Shown: in pieces, positions 1 to 8,964 of the stretch
Layout of the letters: each line of letters opens with the position of its first letter
Numbering within the stretch: the stretch's first letter is position 1
Assembly (NCBI RefSeq): GCF_900176395.1
Contig: NZ_FWXL01000001.1
Coordinates: forward strand, 620,001 to 684,000
Reading direction: 5' to 3'
DNA length: 64,000 nucleotides
Source of the DNA: Novosphingobium sp. B1
GTDB taxonomy: Bacteria > Pseudomonadota > Alphaproteobacteria > Sphingomonadales > Sphingomonadaceae
Made by a program: the position numbers and the translations under genes
Notes under the pieces: generated by a model
What the model was told of the DNA's origin: nothing
Seen by the model: only the letters and a program-made list of their open reading frames with translations
Database searches by the model: none

Positions 1-639
1 GCCCTGCACATATTCGTCGATACTGAAAAAACCCTCGTCGGCCTTCTTTTCCAGCATCGGAGTCCGGACGACGCCCGGACAGACGAGGTTCACCCGGATG
101 CCTTGCTCGGCATGTTCAAGCGCAGTCACCTTTGTGAGGCCGACCAGCGCATGTTTGCTGGCGACATAGGCTGAAATATAGGGTGCGGCCCGTAGCGAAG
201 AGACCGAGCCGGTGTTGACGATCGCGCCCCCGCCCGAATTCAGCATCGCCTGAATCTCATGCTTCATACACAGCCAGACGCCAGTCGTATTGACCGCAAA
301 TATCCGATCCCAGAGTTCACGTGTGCAATCGACCGTGCTGCCTGTGTCGGGAGAAATACCGGCATTGTTATGAGCGGCATCGAGTCGCCCATATTTCTCG
401 ACAACGGTTGCAATGGCATTCGCCACCGACGCTTCGTCGCTCACGTCGGTTTTCAGGACCAGAGCCTCGCCTCCGCCGTCCACGATGAGTTGGGCCGCCT
501 CCTCCGCCATGATCGCATCATGGTCAAGAATTGCCACGCGAGCACCACACTCGGCAAAACCAAGTGCCGTAGCCCGCCCGATGCCGCTGCCGCCCCCCGT
601 GACGAGAGCGACACGACCGGCAAAATCGATATTTTTCAA
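1..639 (-). CDS. SDR family oxidoreductase (3' end beyond window)
   Basis: Classical short-chain dehydrogenase/reductase; the C-terminus runs off the left edge. Translating from the TTG at 639 (behind a GGGAGAG ribosome-binding site) gives a protein opening with a TGGGSGIG dinucleotide-binding loop, then NNAG near residue 90 and a YVASK active-site motif, all standard for NAD(P)-dependent alcohol/ketone oxidoreductases. It is the last visible gene of the minus-strand operon that starts with the alpha/beta hydrolase at 7115, so it probably oxidises or reduces a hydroxyl or keto group made by the P450 or dioxygenase upstream. Substrate unknown. Confidence 0.85.
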   Translation of the reverse strand, partial: MKNIDFAGRVALVTGGGSGIGRATALGFAECGARVAILDHDAIMAEEAAQLIVDGGGEALVLKTDVSDEASVANAIATVVEKYGRLDAAHNNAGISPDTGSTVDCTRELWDRIFAVNTTGVWLCMKHEIQAMLNSGGGAIVNTGSVSSLRAAPYISAYVASKHALVGLTKVTALEHAEQGIRVNLVCPGVVRTPMLEKKADEGFFSIDEYVQG

Positions 640-672
640 TTACTCTCTCCCGCCCCGTGACTTTTTTCGGGA

Positions 673-1521
673 TTACTTGCGCATGTGTTCCGGGAGACGG
701 TCATCGGGGATCGGTGGCCGGTAATCACTCGACTGGCCATTGGTAATGCAAACACGCTGCAAGGTCCGGGTCTTGCCTGGAACTAGGCCGCCACGCGCGT
801 GATGGAATGCCTGGTTCGACCAGATCACGAGGTCGCCATTGCGCCAACGATGCTCATAAATATTGTCATCATTGTAGAGATGCTCATGCAGTTCCCCGAT
901 GAGTTCCTCGCTCTCCGCCTCGCTGAGACCGACGATCAGGGCAGTGTTCTGCTGTGTGGCATAGAGCACTTCCCAACCCGTGATCGGATCGACATGGATG
1001 ATGTCATGTTCGGCGCGTGGCGCGTCTTCGGGATAGCCCTCAATCCGCTGACGTCCGGTCAGACCTTCCTCGCTCGCAGAAAAAAGGTTAAGCCCCTTGA
1101 GATCACGCAGCCGGTCGCGCGTTTGCTGCGACAGCGATTCCAGTGCCAGCTTGCCGCTGGCGAACCGGGTCCAGGTCTCTTCATACGGCACTTCGATACC
1201 ATGCAGCGAGATGCCAAGCAGCGGGACCGGAGTGTAGATGAAGTCGGAATGGAAAGAGACTTCGGAATCGCCCAGCAGCCCATCTTTCCGGGTGTTCGAA
1301 ACGTAGCCGACGGTCGTGAAATCCTCGAGCAACGGGCCGAGGCGGGCCATCACGCGCTTCTGTTCGTCCTGGCTAAGCTCCTGCTCGCGAAAAACAAGGA
1401 ACCCGTGTTCCTTGAACAAGTCAGCGACCTTCTCGTCGTTTGACGGATCGTTGAGATCAAGGTCGACTTCGACACCAAACGGCGTGATTGGGTCGACCTT
1501 TACCGATGAAGTTGTTGGCAT
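673..1521 (-). CDS. TauD/TfdA-type Fe(II)/2-oxoglutarate dioxygenase
   Basis: A 282-residue protein of the TauD/TfdA family, which couples 2-oxoglutarate decarboxylation to hydroxylation of a substrate. The iron-binding facial triad is visible as H91-x-D93 (FHSDF) and a distal His at about 241 (WSNQAFHHARGG), followed 11 residues later by R252, the expected 2-oxoglutarate carboxylate ligand. Start ATG at 1521 has a GGAGTAG site. It lies 81 bases downstream of the diflavin reductase and 33 bases before the SDR, so it belongs to the same operon. The substrate cannot be told from sequence; TfdA-like ether cleavage or simple hydroxylation are both possible. Confidence 0.87.
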   Translation of the reverse strand: MPTTSSVKVDPITPFGVEVDLDLNDPSNDEKVADLFKEHGFLVFREQELSQDEQKRVMARLGPLLEDFTTVGYVSNTRKDGLLGDSEVSFHSDFIYTPVPLLGISLHGIEVPYEETWTRFASGKLALESLSQQTRDRLRDLKGLNLFSASEEGLTGRQRIEGYPEDAPRAEHDIIHVDPITGWEVLYATQQNTALIVGLSEAESEELIGELHEHLYNDDNIYEHRWRNGDLVIWSNQAFHHARGGLVPGKTRTLQRVCITNGQSSDYRPPIPDDRLPEHMRK

Positions 1522-1602
1522 CGTTCTACTCCTTGCGCGTTTTGTTCTCGACGGGTCGGACAGCCCTGCACCACGAGCGGTCTGGCCAAAGACTTGAAGG
1601 CT

Positions 1603-3315
1603 TCAATAAACATCGCGTTGATATCGCTTTGCACGGCGCATGGTATTGAGGATGTTCTCGGCACCGCCAGCGTCCAGCTGCTTGCTTCGTGCAAGTGCTT
1701 GGACAATGGCATCGTGAACATCGTTCGCCATTCCGGCGTCGCCGCAGATGTAAATGTGGGCACCCGCATCGATCCAGGCTACGATGTCGTCGGCGTGCTC
1801 CGCGATACGATGCTGCACGTAGACCTTCTCGCTTCCATCGCGCGAAAATGCCGTGTCCAGACGCGTCAGAATGCCATCCGAAAGATATCCTTCAAGTTCC
1901 TCACGATAGAGAAAGTCGAATTCCCGGTTCCGCTCACCAAACAGCAGCCAAGCCTTGCCGCGATTCGTCTCGCAGGATCGTTCCTGCAGGAACCCCCTGA
2001 AGGGTGCGATCCCGGTGCCGGGGCCGATCATGATAATCGGTGTCGTTGGTGCAGGCGGCCGAAAATGCTCGTTGGGTTGAATGTATACTTGAACCTGCGA
2101 GCCGACGGGTGCGCGCAGGACAAGCTGCCCTGTCGCGACGCCGCGCCGCGCTTCACCGTGCAGTTCGTACTCAACCGGCGCAACCGTGAGGTGGACCTCT
2201 CGGGCGGTAACCCGCTGGCTTGATGCGATCGAATAAAGCCTCGGCTGTAGCGGCCGGAGAAGCGAAATGAACTCTTCCGCGCTCAGCCCTGATATGGGGT
2301 ACTGGCGGATGACGTCGATCACATGATTGGCATGCATGAAGGCGATCCGCGCCTTATCATCCGATTGCAGCGCTTCGAGCCCAGGTGAAGATGCAAGCTT
2401 TGACCACCCTTCGATGAAGCGCGGCGTCAACGCACAGATTTCATAGGATTCAGCCAGCGCACTGGCGACTGAAATCATTCGCCCGTTTGAAGGCACCTGT
2501 ATTGCCGGATCGAAGGACAAGGCCTTCAAAAGAGCATCGACAACGCCATCATCATTATGCGCGATCAATCCAAGCGCGTCGCCCGGTGCATAGGCAGGAG
2601 GTTCGTCCACGAACTCAAGCGCGATATGCCGGGTGGCCTTGGTGGATCCCGGCGCTGTCAGTATCCGGTTTTCCGTCACGCACGCGGTAAGCGGTTCGTA
2701 CCGCGGCGATCGCTCGACCGATCCTGCGATTTCCGCTTCTGCGACAGGCTTTGCAGCTTCCTCGCCGATGAGTTTGGCCAGGACAGAACCACGCCATTGC
2801 GCGGCTGTATCCTCGTAATCGACATCACAGTCGACGCGGTCCTGGATACGTACAGCACCTGCCGTAGCCAGCGCGCGGTCGAGCCGCTTGCCAGCCTCGC
2901 AGAACTGTTCGTAGGTGGAATCCCCGAGGGCGAGAACCGAATAGCGAATGCCCGACAGATCGGGGCAATCTTCGCTTTCGACCGCTTCGAAAAATTCCTC
3001 GGCTGTATAGGGTACTTCACCTTCGCCCGTAGTGCTTGTAACGAACAGCAGCACATCGAGTGTGTCGAGATCCTCTGGATCGAAATCGGCGACATCCTGA
3101 CACGTGACTGTAAGGTCGGCGGCCTCGGCTTCGCGCGAGAGCGCACCTGCCACGTCCTCGCTCGCTCCGGTCTCAGTCGCGTAGAGGATGGTTACCAGTT
3201 TCGGTCGCTCGGTCGCAGTCACCGTCACAGCTTCCTCGACAAGGGTTTGTGCGCCTGCATCAGCAGACCAGACATCCCGCCCGTCAGCCACGATTGATCG
3301 ATCGGCCGTCAGCAT
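1603..3315 (-). CDS. CysJ/CPR-like diflavin reductase
   Basis: A 570-residue NADPH-dependent diflavin reductase. An N-terminal flavodoxin domain shows ATETG, STTGEGE and LALGDSTYE motifs (FMN site), followed by a FAD domain with RLYSIASS and an NADPH-binding GPGTGIAPFRGFL motif, ending in RDVY like CysJ and cytochrome P450 reductase. It sits 43 bases after the Rieske ferredoxin gene, itself overlapping the P450 gene. That suggests it supplies electrons to the P450, directly or through the Rieske protein. A sulfite reductase role is unlikely because no CysI partner is present. About 40 residues precede the flavodoxin core, so the true start may be slightly downstream. Confidence 0.87.
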   Translation of the reverse strand: MLTADRSIVADGRDVWSADAGAQTLVEEAVTVTATERPKLVTILYATETGASEDVAGALSREAEAADLTVTCQDVADFDPEDLDTLDVLLFVTSTTGEGEVPYTAEEFFEAVESEDCPDLSGIRYSVLALGDSTYEQFCEAGKRLDRALATAGAVRIQDRVDCDVDYEDTAAQWRGSVLAKLIGEEAAKPVAEAEIAGSVERSPRYEPLTACVTENRILTAPGSTKATRHIALEFVDEPPAYAPGDALGLIAHNDDGVVDALLKALSFDPAIQVPSNGRMISVASALAESYEICALTPRFIEGWSKLASSPGLEALQSDDKARIAFMHANHVIDVIRQYPISGLSAEEFISLLRPLQPRLYSIASSQRVTAREVHLTVAPVEYELHGEARRGVATGQLVLRAPVGSQVQVYIQPNEHFRPPAPTTPIIMIGPGTGIAPFRGFLQERSCETNRGKAWLLFGERNREFDFLYREELEGYLSDGILTRLDTAFSRDGSEKVYVQHRIAEHADDIVAWIDAGAHIYICGDAGMANDVHDAIVQALARSKQLDAGGAENILNTMRRAKRYQRDVY

Positions 3316-3358
3316 CGCGACCCCATCGATTCAAGCGCGAGAAAGGCGGGCCCGGAAT

Positions 3359-3691
3359 TCATGCCGACGCTTCTTCCGATTCTTCGACGATAAGGAAAAC
3401 GCTGTCACCTTCGACCTCGACCGGATAGGTCCGGACCGGAATCCAGGCCGGCACGCCGGTGACTTCGCCAGTGAGAAAGCTGAACCGGGAACTGTGCATG
3501 GGGCATTCCACGCTCTCGTCGCAAAGGTAACCTTCGCTGAGCGATTCATCTTCGTGCGTGCAGCGATCGTCGATCGCGCGGTACCCGTGTTCTTCCAGAT
3601 GCGCGACGCAGATTGTCCGGCCTGCCGCCTCGACCTTGGTCATTTCGCCAACGGGCAGCTCGCTTGCCTTGAGTACTTCAACCCTACTCAT
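3359..3691 (-). CDS. Rieske [2Fe-2S] ferredoxin
   Basis: A 110-residue soluble Rieske ferredoxin of the kind serving non-haem iron oxygenases. The cluster motif is clear: CTH (about residue 44) and CPMH (about 63), the C-x-H / C-x2-H pair. No oxygenase alpha subunit is nearby. Instead the ATG overlaps the stop codon of the P450 gene (ATGA, 3688-3691) and a diflavin reductase follows. The pairing suggests that the Rieske protein works in the P450 electron chain, which is unusual because bacterial class I P450s normally use a plant- or adrenodoxin-type ferredoxin. The functional link is inferred from gene order and translational coupling. Confidence 0.88.
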   Translation of the reverse strand: MSRVEVLKASELPVGEMTKVEAAGRTICVAHLEEHGYRAIDDRCTHEDESLSEGYLCDESVECPMHSSRFSFLTGEVTGVPAWIPVRTYPVEVEGDSVFLIVEESEEASA

Positions 3692-4986
3692 GCCACATTA
3701 CTCCAATTGTCCAGAATCACCGGGAAAGAAACGAAGGTCGGGATCTGGTCGCGTGGATCATCCGAATGCTTCAGCGGCAAAGTCTGGACCTGCCGGTCTG
3801 GATCGCGCCGGATGCCGGCGCGGAAGAGGCCCTGAACCATGCGCAAATGGCTGCCGCTCTTGCCGTCGTTGCCGAGCACGGTGCGCAGGCCCAGGCATTG
3901 GTGCGGGCCAGTGGCAAATGCAAGACCATAGCGATTGATGCCTTCGGGAATTGTCCGGTCGGGGTTGAACTGATTTGAGTCACCCCCGAACACGTCCGAA
4001 TCCCGCCCTGCACGCGCAATGTAGGCATGGATTTCGTCGCCAGCCTTGATCTCGACCTCGTCGACATCGACATCGTCGACTGCAAGTCGCGTAAGATAGG
4101 GAACGAAAGGTGCGCGCAAGCGCAGCGTTTCCTGGAGCGCATTCGAGACGAATTCCATGTCTTCGATGCGCTGGCGATCCTCGGGATGTTCCTCGAACCA
4201 GCCGATGAGATAGTCGACCGTAGACATGACGGCCTGCGCACTCGTACCCGTGGTTGCGACGAAAAACAGGATGGCTTCCTTGACCCCGGTTTCTTCGTCG
4301 GCATAATCCTCGACTGCTTCGGTTGCGATCATGTGCAGCAGATTGAGCGGCACCTCGTCTTCAGACAGATCTCCGGCTTCGACCTGTACCAGCTGGCTCT
4401 TCGCAAACTCGAGTGACGGCTTGTAGAATTCCTCTACGAATACCTTCCGTGCTTCGAGCCCCGCATTGGTCACTTCTTCGCGATTTTCGAAATGGGCCGC
4501 GCTCAGGCCACCGAAGATGGGCAGCGCACAGCCGCGCAAACGCGCCATGCCTTCCTCGGACTCGACGCCCTGGATGCCGATGATCTTGGCCGCAAACTCG
4601 AGGAAGATGAGCTCGACTACGCCCGCCAAATCGATGCTGAAGGTGCCATCGGCATTTTCTTCTGCCTTGCGCCCCATCCAGCGCTGGACTGCCGGGAGGA
4701 TGATTTCCTCGCGGTAATGTACGAGCTGCTCTGGCCGCACCAGTTGGTTTAGGAGCCGGCGACGCTTGCGGTGCGCATCGCCCTTGCTCATGGCAAGGTT
4801 ACCCTCTTGAAACGCCTTGACGTTGATGGCCCCCAATTCGTCCGGGTGGAGGTAATTGTCTGCGGAGACGTTTGCATCTTCTTCGACGGCCTTGGAACGC
4901 AAAACCTTTTGCAACACATCGAGCTTCTCGATCTCGATGCGCGAAAACGGGCATTGTCCGGATTGCGCCGATGGATCGGATGCCAT
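3688..4986 (-). CDS. Cytochrome P450 (first of two)
   Basis: A 432-residue soluble P450. Visible motifs are the K-helix ETLR (E286, R289), an I-helix segment around residues 240-250 with ATTGTS in place of the usual AGxxT, and the haem loop FATGPHQCLG with the proximal ligand Cys364. P450s insert one oxygen atom from O2 into a C-H or C=C bond using two electrons. It is followed with ATGA overlap by a Rieske ferredoxin and then a diflavin reductase. It is clearly different in sequence from the second P450 at 14891-16147. Family assignment and substrate are not possible by eye. Confidence 0.9.
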   Translation of the reverse strand: MASDPSAQSGQCPFSRIEIEKLDVLQKVLRSKAVEEDANVSADNYLHPDELGAINVKAFQEGNLAMSKGDAHRKRRRLLNQLVRPEQLVHYREEIILPAVQRWMGRKAEENADGTFSIDLAGVVELIFLEFAAKIIGIQGVESEEGMARLRGCALPIFGGLSAAHFENREEVTNAGLEARKVFVEEFYKPSLEFAKSQLVQVEAGDLSEDEVPLNLLHMIATEAVEDYADEETGVKEAILFFVATTGTSAQAVMSTVDYLIGWFEEHPEDRQRIEDMEFVSNALQETLRLRAPFVPYLTRLAVDDVDVDEVEIKAGDEIHAYIARAGRDSDVFGGDSNQFNPDRTIPEGINRYGLAFATGPHQCLGLRTVLGNDGKSGSHLRMVQGLFRAGIRRDPDRQVQTLPLKHSDDPRDQIPTFVSFPVILDNWSNVA

Positions 4987-5109
4987 TCGAGTTCTCCTCT
5001 TCCTGTGAAAACCGGTCGCCGGAGCGATGCCTCACTTAGTATTCAATTAAACATAGAGGCTGGCCAAACCTTCGTATGTCACCAATGGTGGGGACCGTCA
5101 CAACGCTGG

Positions 5110-5883
5110 TCAGAGCGCCGACCATCCTCCGTCGACCGGCAGGAAGATGCCGGTCACGAAGGCTGCTTCCTGCGAAGACAAAAACATGACAGCATTCGCG
5201 ATATCACGCGTCGTCGCGAGCCGCTTCATCGGGTGCATGTCCGCAATCGCCTGGCGTGCAGCAACCTCCGCATCGGCATCGAGACCGGAGAGGCTCTGCT
5301 TCATCATGCCCGTGGGTGTCCCACCTGGAGCAACGCAATTGATACGAATGTTCTGCTCGGCATATTCGATGGCAGCGTTCTTGGACATGCCTAGGACAGC
5401 CGCCTTGCTGGCCACGTAGGCGGTTTGCATCGCCATCGAGTGGACGCTCAGGAACGATGCGGTATTGACGATCGCACCGCCAGAATCCTGCTGCAGCATC
5501 AATCGGATCTGTTCGCGCATACAGAGCCACACGCCCATCACGTTGATCCGTAACACCCGCTCGAATTCGTCCACGGGGATGTCGGCGGCCAGGCTGGAAG
5601 ACTGGGTGATACCAGCATTGTTGAAGGCTATGTCGAGGCGGCCGTTGATGGAATGAGCTTCCTTGACGGCTGAACGAACCGAGTTCTCGTCGCCAACATC
5701 CGCGACGATGGGATGAAACCTACGCTCGCCATCTCCCAGCATATTGCCGGTTGAGGTCAACCCGCCTTCGGACAAGTCTATGCCCGCCACAGTCGCACCT
5801 TCGGCAATGAATGCGGCGGCCGCCTCTTGGCCGATCCCGCTGCCAGCGCCCGTGACCATTACAGTTTTTCCGTCGAAGCGCAT
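5110..5883 (-). CDS. SDR family oxidoreductase
   Basis: Classical SDR of 257 residues with TGAGSGIG near the N-terminus, NNAG around residue 88 and the YVASK catalytic motif, ending in a VDGGW C-terminus typical of 3-ketoacyl-ACP-reductase-like SDRs. The ATG at 5883 (sequence MRFDGKTVMV) is preferred over an upstream in-frame ATG at 5946 because an AAGGAA ribosome-binding site sits just before it and the fold starts there. It lies between the alpha/beta hydrolase and the P450 on the same strand, so it probably handles an alcohol in the same catabolic series. Confidence 0.88.
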   Translation of the reverse strand: MRFDGKTVMVTGAGSGIGQEAAAAFIAEGATVAGIDLSEGGLTSTGNMLGDGERRFHPIVADVGDENSVRSAVKEAHSINGRLDIAFNNAGITQSSSLAADIPVDEFERVLRINVMGVWLCMREQIRLMLQQDSGGAIVNTASFLSVHSMAMQTAYVASKAAVLGMSKNAAIEYAEQNIRINCVAPGGTPTGMMKQSLSGLDADAEVAARQAIADMHPMKRLATTRDIANAVMFLSSQEAAFVTGIFLPVDGGWSAL

Positions 5884-5942
5884 CTTTGTCGGTTCCTTTC
5901 CCAAATTCGTCGTGCTCGGACCTGGTGCGCTCACAGCGCAAT

Positions 5943-7115
5943 TCACCGCCCCAGAAGTCGCCGGTCAGCCAACCAGCCCTCGGTAAGGTCTATGGCTCTG
6001 CCCAAATGATCTGGCTGGCCGACGTAGTAGTGAGTGGCCCCATCGATCCGATGGTACTGCTTGTCCACGGTGCCTGCGGCCTTGAAGACTGACTGGCAAT
6101 GATAGCTTGGCACTGCATCGTCAGCCGAGTTTTCGATCAGCAGCAATGGAGCGGATATCTGCTCCGCGCATTTGATCCCATCGGCATTGGTGTCGTCGAT
6201 AGACCATTGCGAGAGCCAGCTGCGTAGGGTCGAGAAGCGCGCGAGCCCAACGGGGCCGGAATTCACCGTTTCGGGATCGCCCAGATAGCACCATCCGATC
6301 GGGCGATCATTGGGGTCGAGCGCAGGATCGAGGAACCGGGGGTCTGCAAGGGTGCGGTGCGTGACGAAACCACGCTCCTTCTCTTTTCCTCCAACATTGC
6401 GGAGTCGTTCGAGCGTGTCCTTCACATTAGCCGTGATCTTGCGCACGCGCGCCAGTTGCGCGCCCCGGTAGCGCTCCAGGAAAGCGGTGTCGAATGGCGG
6501 ATTTACCTGGTCTCCGTAGATGTCCAGCGACTGGTCCCGCGTATCAGGATCGTCTTCATCGATGACAGAAGGATCTATGACATCGAGCAGGAGTTGCGCG
6601 CGGGAACTGTGTGCCGCCTGGAAAACTACTGCATCAGCCGGAATCAGCCGCGCCCCTGCGAGGTCTATGGGATCCCCGGCAGGCGTCCCCGTTATGGAAG
6701 GATTTTCGGCCTGAGACTGATAGAACAGCGAAAGGGAACCACCGCCGCTCCATCCGACGAGCACCACATGCTTGTAGCCAAGCACTTCCTTGGCGTGCCG
6801 GATATACGCGCCCAGATCGAGCAAAACCTTTTCGAGAATGCAGGCGGTATCGTTCCTTGCATAACGGCTGCCTGCACAAAGGACGTGCGCGCCGCGATGC
6901 GCAGCTTCGCGCGGAACCGGAAGCAATTGCAGGGTCGAAGCGGGATGCATATAGACCTGCAACGTGTCGCTCGACTGGTCGCGCGGTCGAATCAAAATTC
7001 CTTCGACGTTCACCGCGCCTTGGTTTCCAGCAAAGCCATATGTTTCGGTGAAGGCTTGGCTCTCGTCATAGGCGAGATGAAGCCATTCGAATTCCAGGTT
7101 GAAGCGCTGCGGCAT
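5943..7115 (-). CDS. Alpha/beta hydrolase
   Basis: A 390-residue alpha/beta hydrolase-fold protein. The nucleophile elbow is GWSGGG (about residue 144), an acid residue fits in NSADDAVP (about 330) and the histidine in DGATHYY (about 360), giving a plausible Ser-Asp-His triad. It lacks a signal peptide and is likely cytoplasmic. It is the first gene of the left operon, divergent from the LuxR-type regulator, so its promoter lies in 7116-7266. Likely role: hydrolysis of an ester, thioester or carbon-carbon bond in the catabolised compound; exact reaction unknown. Confidence 0.85.
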   Translation of the reverse strand: MPQRFNLEFEWLHLAYDESQAFTETYGFAGNQGAVNVEGILIRPRDQSSDTLQVYMHPASTLQLLPVPREAAHRGAHVLCAGSRYARNDTACILEKVLLDLGAYIRHAKEVLGYKHVVLVGWSGGGSLSLFYQSQAENPSITGTPAGDPIDLAGARLIPADAVVFQAAHSSRAQLLLDVIDPSVIDEDDPDTRDQSLDIYGDQVNPPFDTAFLERYRGAQLARVRKITANVKDTLERLRNVGGKEKERGFVTHRTLADPRFLDPALDPNDRPIGWCYLGDPETVNSGPVGLARFSTLRSWLSQWSIDDTNADGIKCAEQISAPLLLIENSADDAVPSYHCQSVFKAAGTVDKQYHRIDGATHYYVGQPDHLGRAIDLTEGWLADRRLLGR

Positions 7116-7266
7116 TTCGTTTTATCCCCTCACACTTTGAGGCAGGGTCCGCGCGAAACTTGCCCGTTAACCTCTTCAAGTCTATGCTTTACCGAACAGC
7201 CGCGTCTGCCGCTGTCCCCTGCGCGCGGGACGGAACCGGAATTGACGGCTGAATTGGAGAGAGAAG

Positions 7267-8211
7267 ATGCCTTTTTGGACCCAATTGTCCGAGACGAAGC
7301 TCATGCAATTGGAGTCGGAGTTTCCGAAACTGATTATGTCGATCGGTCAAAAGTCTTTCGGCGCCCATCTGCTTCGCCTTCTTAACGCAACTTGCGGAGC
7401 GGAACACGCATCAGTCTTTAATCTCACTAAAGACGATCTCGTAGAAATTACGGCAGTGAGTATCGACGGCTCGGACACGGCGCACCGCCAAGTGGAAATC
7501 TACCTGAAGGAGGGCCTGTGGCGCAAAGATCCTTCTCTCGACGAGGCGCGACAACAACTGCGCATCGAGGATGCCGCGGTTGTTCGGACCGATGTAGAGC
7601 ACCTATCAAACCCGACCTTACGAGATCTGGTCTATGGTGAGCCTCATGTTCAGGACCGACTTCTGATCTGCGCACGGAATGGTGACAACATTTTGGGATT
7701 AAGTGTCCTCCGAACATCAAAGAAAGGTCCCTTCACCTCAGAGGATGTGGCATCGATCCGGTCAATTTCCAATTCGATTTTCGCGGTCGTCGCGAAGCAC
7801 ATCAACCTGACCTGGGATGGACCCGATGTCTCGGTGGCGCTCACCTCGCTTGAGGAAATTGAAGCTTGCATCGAGGAATGCGCAAGCGAACTGCCTCGGC
7901 GGGAGGCGCAGGTATCTTCTCGTATCATATTCGGCATGACCACGACGGGGATCGGCCTGGAGCTTGAGATCAGTGACGAGACAGTCATGACCTATCGCAA
8001 GCGTTCGTATCAGCGATTGGAGATCGCAACACAGCGCGAGCTTCTTCTCTGGTACCTCGAGCTTTGGAGTAAGTGGCAAAACCGATCGACGCGCGAGAGT
8101 GATCTTACGCTGTCCAATTCTGACAGGGATCGAGACAGGAGGCTGCCCCGCGCGAGCACCGGTATCACGTCTCGCAAGACGATAGGCTCGCAGGTAAGCG
8201 CGGCGGCCTAG
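7267..8211 (+). CDS. LuxR-family transcriptional regulator
   Basis: A 314-residue regulator, the only plus-strand gene in the first 32 kb. The C-terminal quarter carries a LuxR/FixJ-type helix-turn-helix: LPRREAQV, then GMTTTGIG and SDETVMTYRKRSYQRL, ending with an ELLLWYLELW stretch. The first 180 residues look like a GAF-type or similar effector-sensing domain but I cannot name it. The start at 7267 has a GGAGAGAGA site. It sits between the two minus-strand catabolic operons and diverges from the hydrolase operon, which makes it their likely local activator. The inducer is unknown. Confidence 0.85.
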   Translation: MPFWTQLSETKLMQLESEFPKLIMSIGQKSFGAHLLRLLNATCGAEHASVFNLTKDDLVEITAVSIDGSDTAHRQVEIYLKEGLWRKDPSLDEARQQLRIEDAAVVRTDVEHLSNPTLRDLVYGEPHVQDRLLICARNGDNILGLSVLRTSKKGPFTSEDVASIRSISNSIFAVVAKHINLTWDGPDVSVALTSLEEIEACIEECASELPRREAQVSSRIIFGMTTTGIGLELEISDETVMTYRKRSYQRLEIATQRELLLWYLELWSKWQNRSTRESDLTLSNSDRDRDRRLPRASTGITSRKTIGSQVSAAA

Positions 8212-8280
8212 AACCGGCAGCAATTTAGCTTGGCTCGCGACGACAGACTGGCCTTCGGCGAAGCTAGATAGCCCTTTCGA

Positions 8281-8874
8281 TCAACGCGCTCGCTTGATGT
8301 CGTTGATGACGTTCGTCATCGATTGGACGATGTCTGAACCCATCTCGATCGCGCGCTGCTTGCCGTCTTTCCACGCTTTGAGATGCGCGATGCCCTTCTC
8401 CGAATGATGGTTCCAGTCGGGATCGGTAGGATAGGTGATCTCCAGCCTGATCCCGTTCGGATCCTTGAAATACACACTGTAGATGAGGCCATCATGATCG
8501 GTTGGTCCTACAACCTCCAGGCCCTTTGACGTCAGCCAATCGAACCACTCGTCGACTTCCTCCCGACTCTCAGCCTGAAGCGCGATATGATCGAATATCT
8601 CGTATGCCGGGTGCGAGACGGCGGGGCGCTCTGGCAGTCCCGGAGCTTCGAAGAACGCAATTGTCGACCCGTCCTTCATGCGAAAGAAGATATGAAAGTA
8701 GGGAAATTCGTCGCCGGTCGAAGGCACCGAATTGCCGACCACGGTACTCGCGAGGTCCATCCCCATGACGTTCATGTAGAAGTCAGCGGTGGCCTCGACA
8801 TCATGCGTCACCCACGCTGCGTGGTTGAGCATGAGCGGAGTTAGCTTTGTCGACTGGGTTTCGTGGACGGTCAT
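8281..8874 (-). CDS. VOC superfamily protein (glyoxalase/extradiol-dioxygenase-like)
   Basis: A 197-residue vicinal-oxygen-chelate protein. Possible metal ligands are His at residue 18 (LNHAAW), a His in the FDHIAL strand and the Glu in RLEITYP, the usual H/H/E set of VOC enzymes; a C-terminal tail of about 45 residues follows. Start ATG 8874 is chosen over 8892 because GGGGAG lies 8 bases upstream of it. It is the last gene of the right catabolic series. VOC proteins include ring-cleavage dioxygenases, epimerases and lyases, so only the fold is assigned. Confidence 0.82.
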   Translation of the reverse strand: MTVHETQSTKLTPLMLNHAAWVTHDVEATADFYMNVMGMDLASTVVGNSVPSTGDEFPYFHIFFRMKDGSTIAFFEAPGLPERPAVSHPAYEIFDHIALQAESREEVDEWFDWLTSKGLEVVGPTDHDGLIYSVYFKDPNGIRLEITYPTDPDWNHHSEKGIAHLKAWKDGKQRAIEMGSDIVQSMTNVINDIKRAR

Positions 8875-8964
8875 TTCAAACACTCCCCGCATTGGATAGA
8901 TTAAGGAATTAGACTATCGGCGCCAGAAACTATGTCCCAAGCGATTGGGACAGCTGCGCAGAGG

